A stretch of 8,804 nucleotides of DNA from Pasteurellaceae bacterium (GTDB lineage Bacteria; Pseudomonadota; Gammaproteobacteria; Enterobacterales; Pasteurellaceae), in assembly GCA_900756875.1 (NCBI GenBank), contig CAAELW010000055.1, forward strand, positions 1-8,804, read 5' to 3'. Numbering within the stretch: position 1 is the stretch's first letter; each line of letters opens with the position of its first letter. The notes beneath the pieces are model-generated. The model worked only from the letters and a program-made list of their open reading frames with translations, made no database searches and was not told the origin of the DNA. A program made the position numbers and the translations under genes. Positions 6,268 through 8,804 of this stretch are shown piece after piece.

Positions 6268-6315
6268 CCCAAGCAAGGGAACAATATTTTAATCAACAAT
6301 AAAGAGGAAAATACT

Positions 6316-6798
6316 ATGTCAAAAACATCAATCGGTTTAGATAAAAAAGCATCTGAAAAATTAGCAACAAAATTAAACGAATTATTAGCAACCTATCAAG
6401 TATTCTATACCAACGTGCGTGGTTACCACTGGAACATTAAAGGCGTAAACTTCTTTGAATTACACGCAAAATTTGAAGAAATCTACACCGATTTAGTGGA
6501 CAAAGTCGATGAAGTGGCAGAACGTATCTTAACTTTAGGTTACACTCCACATAACGGTTATTCACAATACTTCAAAGACTCACGTATTAAAGAAGAGTTA
6601 GGTGTATCTGATGCGCATTCTTGCTTAAAAGGCACATTAGATGGATTAAAAGTATTACTTGAACAACAACGTGAAATCCTTGAATTAGCGGGTGAGTCTG
6701 ATGATGAAGGTACCGCTTCTCAAATGAGTGACTACATCAAAGAGCAAGAAAAACTTGTTTGGATGTTCCAGGCCGCTTGCCAAACTTGCCATGCTTAA
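6316..6798 (+). CDS. dps: Dps, DNA-binding ferritin-like stress protein
   Basis: A 160-residue cytoplasmic protein of the Dps family, which forms 12-subunit shells that oxidise Fe(II) with hydrogen peroxide, store the iron and protect DNA. The inter-subunit ferroxidase site is intact: His38, His50, Glu54, Asp65 and Glu69 match E. coli His51, His63, Asp67, Asp78 and Glu82 in spacing, within the motifs GYHWNIKG (36-43) and DEVAERI (65-71). The N-terminus is short but carries lysines (MSKTSIGLDKKASEK). The C-terminus ends in CQTCH (155-159), an unusual CxxCH. I chose the ATG at 6316 because AGAGG lies 8 bases before it and the N-terminus then matches the family; the frame extends upstream to 6247, but that codon precedes the predicted promoter -10. 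It is read divergently from the binding-protein gene and ends in its own terminator. The OxyR-like site suggests peroxide induction. Confidence 0.95.
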   Translation: MSKTSIGLDKKASEKLATKLNELLATYQVFYTNVRGYHWNIKGVNFFELHAKFEEIYTDLVDKVDEVAERILTLGYTPHNGYSQYFKDSRIKEELGVSDAHSCLKGTLDGLKVLLEQQREILELAGESDDEGTASQMSDYIKEQEKLVWMFQAACQTCHA

Positions 6799-6818
6799 TT
6801 AAATATTGAATAAATACG

Positions 6819-6847
6819 AAAGCCGACTGATGTCGGCTTTTTTATTT
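6819..6847 (+). terminator. Rho-independent terminator of dps
   Basis: AAAGCCGAC (6819-6827) and GTCGGCTTT (6832-6840) form a perfect 9-bp stem with a TGAT loop, followed by TTTTATTTT. It starts 20 bases after the dps stop. The yjjB gene ends just to the right on the other strand (6849), so the hairpin probably also stops leftward transcription, although the T tract in that direction is poor. Confidence 0.9.
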
Positions 6848-6848
6848 T

Positions 6849-7310
6849 CTACACTACAGGTTTTTGTCGATAGAACAATAATCCTGGTAAGGCTAATCCC
6901 AAAACAAGCGCACCCAAAATAAAGCTGGTATTGATAAAAGAGCTGATCATTTGCTCAAATAATTTATCGGAAAAGCCATAATGATGAATTTGTACGATAG
7001 CAATCATCGCTTTATAAGCATGAACACCCGGAATCATTGGAATAATTGCCGCAACGGTAAAGACTTTCGGATGAGCTAAATAACGATGAGATAAATGCAC
7101 CCCAATAAAACCAATCACACAAGTGGCGAAAAAAGTGGCAAAAACAATCGGGACATCAAAGTGTAATAATAAAGTTCGTGTGACATGTCCAAGTGCGCCT
7201 AAAATCGCACAATACTTTAAGGCTTTAGGCGGCACATTAAACACTAAAGCAAATCCTACTGCGGGGATAGCTGCAAAAAGCATATCATCAAGTAAATTCA
7301 GTAAAAACAT
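6849..7310 (-). CDS. yjjB: YjjB, small subunit of a split ThrE-type exporter
   Basis: A 153-residue inner-membrane protein closely resembling E. coli YjjB (157 residues), the C-terminal half of the ThrE threonine/serine exporter fold made as a separate chain. Recognisable stretches are AAIPAVGFALVFNVPPKAL (13-31) and AHPKVFTVAAIIPMIPGVHA (79-98), with about four to five membrane helices. It should form a complex with YjjP; in E. coli the pair has been implicated in succinate export. I chose the ATG at 7310-7308, four bases after the yjjP stop codon, with GGTGGGG about 7 bases upstream and an N-terminus that matches E. coli. A TTG at 7334 would add 8 residues and overlap yjjP, but looks inferior. 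It lies in an operon with yjjP and converges on dps. Confidence 0.93.
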   Translation of the reverse strand: MFLLNLLDDMLFAAIPAVGFALVFNVPPKALKYCAILGALGHVTRTLLLHFDVPIVFATFFATCVIGFIGVHLSHRYLAHPKVFTVAAIIPMIPGVHAYKAMIAIVQIHHYGFSDKLFEQMISSFINTSFILGALVLGLALPGLLFYRQKPVV

Positions 7311-7314
7311 CTTA

Positions 7315-8085
7315 TTACCCCACCCAAGAAACAATATTTAAAAGATTTAATGCAAAGACAATACCTAAACAAGCACCAAAAGTGAGAACCGTCGCGATGG
7401 TCCATCGTCCTATTCCCATATTGACATATCCTTTTAAAATATCCGCAAGTGAATTAATTAATGGGAATCCCGGGACGAGTAATAAAACGCTAGAAGCTAA
7501 TGCGATATGAGGATCATTGCCTAAACTATATTTCAAACTTATACCGGAAATCAGTGAGGCGACAAAAGCGGTAATGGCAAAAACGATGAGTGGATTGTAA
7601 TGACGTCTAGAAATTTCTTGTCGAACAAACATCGCAATGGCAGAGGCAATAAAAGTGATTGCACAAATTGTCATATCTCCGCCAGAAAGGTGAGCAAAAG
7701 AGGCACAAGATAAACCAATCATAAACACCACCAAATAACGGTTATATTTTAGTGGTTTTAACTTATCCAATTTCTTTTGTGCCATAGACAAATCATATAA
7801 GTGATGCTCTACGGCAACCACAATGTGCTGAACATCCGTAACGATTTGCATATTAATGCCTTTATCGACATTCTTACGCACTGTGGTGATGCAATGTTGC
7901 TTAGAAAGTGTGGTCAATAAGACGGCATTTGCCGTCAAAGCACACTCCACGCTTTCAATGCCTAAAGCCACACCTAATCGCTGTGCCATTTGTACGACGA
8001 CAGCACTTTCTGCCCCATGCTGCAATAATAACAAAGCGGTTTCCACACAAATACGGGTAACCGCTCGTTGGTATTCCTGATCCAT
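7315..8085 (-). CDS. yjjP: YjjP, large subunit of a split ThrE-type exporter
   Basis: A 256-residue inner-membrane protein, the same length as E. coli YjjP (DUF1212/ThrE N-terminal family). The first about 115 residues are the soluble domain typical of the family, with QHGAESAVVVQMAQRLG (22-38) and NAVLLTT (53-59). About five membrane helices follow (near 118-133, 138-155, 166-184, 193-212, 229-250), with the hallmark LLLVPGFPLINSLADILKG (201-219). With YjjB it should act as an exporter of small organic acids or amino acids; E. coli genetics points to succinate, which would suit a bacterium that makes succinate as a fermentation product. The ATG at 8085-8083 is supported by alignment with E. 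coli, but its ribosome binding site is weak (only an AGAG-like stretch in the bases just upstream). It is the first gene of a two-gene operon. Confidence 0.93.
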   Translation of the reverse strand: MDQEYQRAVTRICVETALLLLQHGAESAVVVQMAQRLGVALGIESVECALTANAVLLTTLSKQHCITTVRKNVDKGINMQIVTDVQHIVVAVEHHLYDLSMAQKKLDKLKPLKYNRYLVVFMIGLSCASFAHLSGGDMTICAITFIASAIAMFVRQEISRRHYNPLIVFAITAFVASLISGISLKYSLGNDPHIALASSVLLLVPGFPLINSLADILKGYVNMGIGRWTIATVLTFGACLGIVFALNLLNIVSWVG

Positions 8086-8111
8086 ATCTCTGCGCTCTTA
8101 TTAAAGTAAAC

Positions 8112-8124
8112 CTTAGAGATTATA
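8112..8124 (-). promoter_or_regulatory. Possible -10 region of the yjjPB promoter
   Basis: A perfect TATAAT on the minus strand (8124-8119) lies 34 bases before the yjjP ATG and predicts a start near 8112. No convincing -35 is seen at 16-18 bases, where the sequence is T-rich; the only good TTGACT is too far upstream. The call rests on the hexamer and its position alone. Confidence 0.4.
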
Positions 8125-8138
8125 GATCGATGAATAAA

Positions 8139-8190
8139 AAATACTGAAAAAATGACCGCACCTATGATCCAAGTCAAAACTTCAGTATTT
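8139..8190 (-). terminator. Possible long-hairpin terminator after grxB, with an uptake sequence in its apex
   Basis: AAATACTGAA (8139-8148) pairs with TTCAGTATTT (8181-8190), and an inner TGAC/GTCA pair (8153-8156 with 8173-8176) extends the stem across a symmetrical four-by-four internal loop. The apical loop is 16 bases. On the minus strand the hairpin ends in a run of six T. It starts about 24 bases after the grxB stop, so it may end that transcript, although the large loop makes it weaker than the other terminators here. Confidence 0.45.
8155..8163 (-). repeat. Degenerate DNA-uptake signal sequence
   Basis: AGGTGCGGT on the minus strand has one mismatch to the AAGTGCGGT core but keeps the TCA extension and the two downstream AT-rich blocks (ATTTTTT, then ATTTTTT one turn later). 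It therefore looks like a real uptake site with a mutated core rather than a chance match. Confidence 0.6.
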
Positions 8191-8213
8191 CAAAGCCTAT
8201 GGTTCAACAGAAA

Positions 8214-8804
8214 TTAAATGGCTTTATTAAAATACAATGGCACATTACTTAACTTAGCCATATTCGTGATATAAGCTAAAACTGCTGGTGGAAATTCGAT
8301 GCCTTTCACACAAGTAAGATTTCGTAATACCGGGAAAACGATAATATCTTCAAGAGAAAGTTTACCGTTTAACGCATTTTCAGATTGAACCAATACAGCT
8401 AATTTCTCTAAATCGCCTTTTAAGCGAGCAAGATAGATTTCAGTCTTCGCGATATTTTCAGCAAAATCCCCAATAAATTCCGTTTTCTTTTTAGTAAAAT
8501 AATCAATCGCACTCTGGGTTTCAAATTCTGCTAAGCCAATTTGCGTGAAGCGTGCAGTCGTAAGATGACCATAATAACTGCCGACTTCTTTTAACCATGC
8601 TTCAATTTCAGGACGAACGTGTTCAGATAAGATTTTTTCACCAAAATGTTCATCTACATAATGCACGATATCCAAACTTTCCGGCATCGCGGTACCATCT
8701 TCTTTGACAAGAATCGGTACAACTTTTTTACCCACCAAACCAATCGGTGTTGCTTCATCATCATTTGCGAGCACCACAAGTTCTACCGGCAGATTTTTTA
8801 AACC
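8214..8804 (-). CDS. grxB: Glutaredoxin 2, C-terminal 196 residues (5' end outside the window)
   Basis: The frame is open to the right edge, so the start and the CPYC redox site, expected about 10 residues from the N-terminus, are not visible. The visible part begins GLKNLPVELVVLANDDEATP, nearly the same as residues 20-40 of E. coli Grx2, and continues with the cis-proline VVPIL motif and the glutathione-binding MPESLDIVHYVDE motif, then an all-helical C-terminal domain ending LYFNKAI. Grx2 is a cytoplasmic, GST-like monothiol/dithiol oxidoreductase that reduces glutathione-mixed disulfides. It is larger than ordinary glutaredoxins (E. coli 215 residues), and the visible length fits this. A GTG at 8777 is an internal valine, not a start. 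It lies upstream of yjjPB on the same strand, separated by 128 bases with a possible terminator and promoter. Confidence 0.95.
   Translation of the reverse strand, partial: GLKNLPVELVVLANDDEATPIGLVGKKVVPILVKEDGTAMPESLDIVHYVDEHFGEKILSEHVRPEIEAWLKEVGSYYGHLTTARFTQIGLAEFETQSAIDYFTKKKTEFIGDFAENIAKTEIYLARLKGDLEKLAVLVQSENALNGKLSLEDIIVFPVLRNLTCVKGIEFPPAVLAYITNMAKLSNVPLYFNKAI

Noticed and set aside
6247..6315. Longer frame for Dps starting at ATG 6247
   Set aside because: The ATG precedes the -10 TATAAT of the proximal promoter, has no ribosome binding site, and the 23 extra residues do not resemble Dps N-termini.
6778..6795. Dps as a c-type cytochrome
   Set aside because: There is no signal peptide, and haem c attachment takes place in the periplasm; the CxxCH is noted as a finding only.
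7311..7334. TTG start of YjjB at 7334, overlapping yjjP
   Set aside because: The ATG at 7310 has a GGTGGGG site and gives an N-terminus that fits E. coli YjjB.

Overview
The window looks like a chromosomal segment from a Pasteurellaceae bacterium of the Haemophilus/Aggregatibacter/Pasteurella type. The best clue is the DNA-uptake core AAGTGCGGT (complement ACCGCACTT), present four times exactly and once with a mismatch, mostly with the Hin-type TCA extension (AAGTGCGGTCA). The protein content (Dps, YjjP/YjjB, glutaredoxin 2) fits. I cannot name the species from sequence alone.

Layout. Positions 1-181 (minus) hold the AT-rich start of an unrecognised gene that runs off the left edge. Positions 320-4063 (minus) hold a three-gene ABC importer operon read from right to left: a DppB-like permease (3110-4063), a natural fusion of a DppC-like permease and a DppD-like ATPase (1134-3110), and a short DppF-like ATPase (320-1132). 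It ends in a terminator built from two opposed uptake sequences. Upstream, on the same strand, is the substrate-binding protein gene (4362-5960), whose product has a twin-arginine signal peptide. It has its own terminator, so binding protein and membrane complex are separate transcription units. Both units have near-consensus promoters with a perfect CRP box upstream (centres about -61.5 and -71.5). Their promoter/leader regions are about 75% identical over 55 bp, so one is probably a duplicate of the other.

Positions 6316-6798 (plus) encode Dps, read divergently from the binding-protein gene. Its upstream region has an OxyR-like site next to a TATAAT promoter and a second possible promoter whose -35 lies inside the CRP box. 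Dps ends in a terminator. It converges on yjjP-yjjB (6849-8085, minus), a split ThrE-type exporter linked by E. coli work to succinate export. Upstream of these on the same strand is grxB (8214-8804, minus), cut by the right edge before its CPYC active site.

How the parts fit: the importer should be induced by CRP-cAMP, hence when preferred sugars are scarce. Its substrate cannot be read from the sequence; peptides are the default for the family, with nickel or haem-like ligands possible. Dps and Grx2 are stress/redox proteins, and the OxyR-like site suggests peroxide induction of dps. The most interesting points are the duplicated CRP promoters, the Tat-exported binding protein, the permease-ATPase fusion with a cysteine-free C-terminal motif, and the CRP box shared between divergent promoters. 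I found no CRISPR, insertion sequence, tRNA or rRNA.
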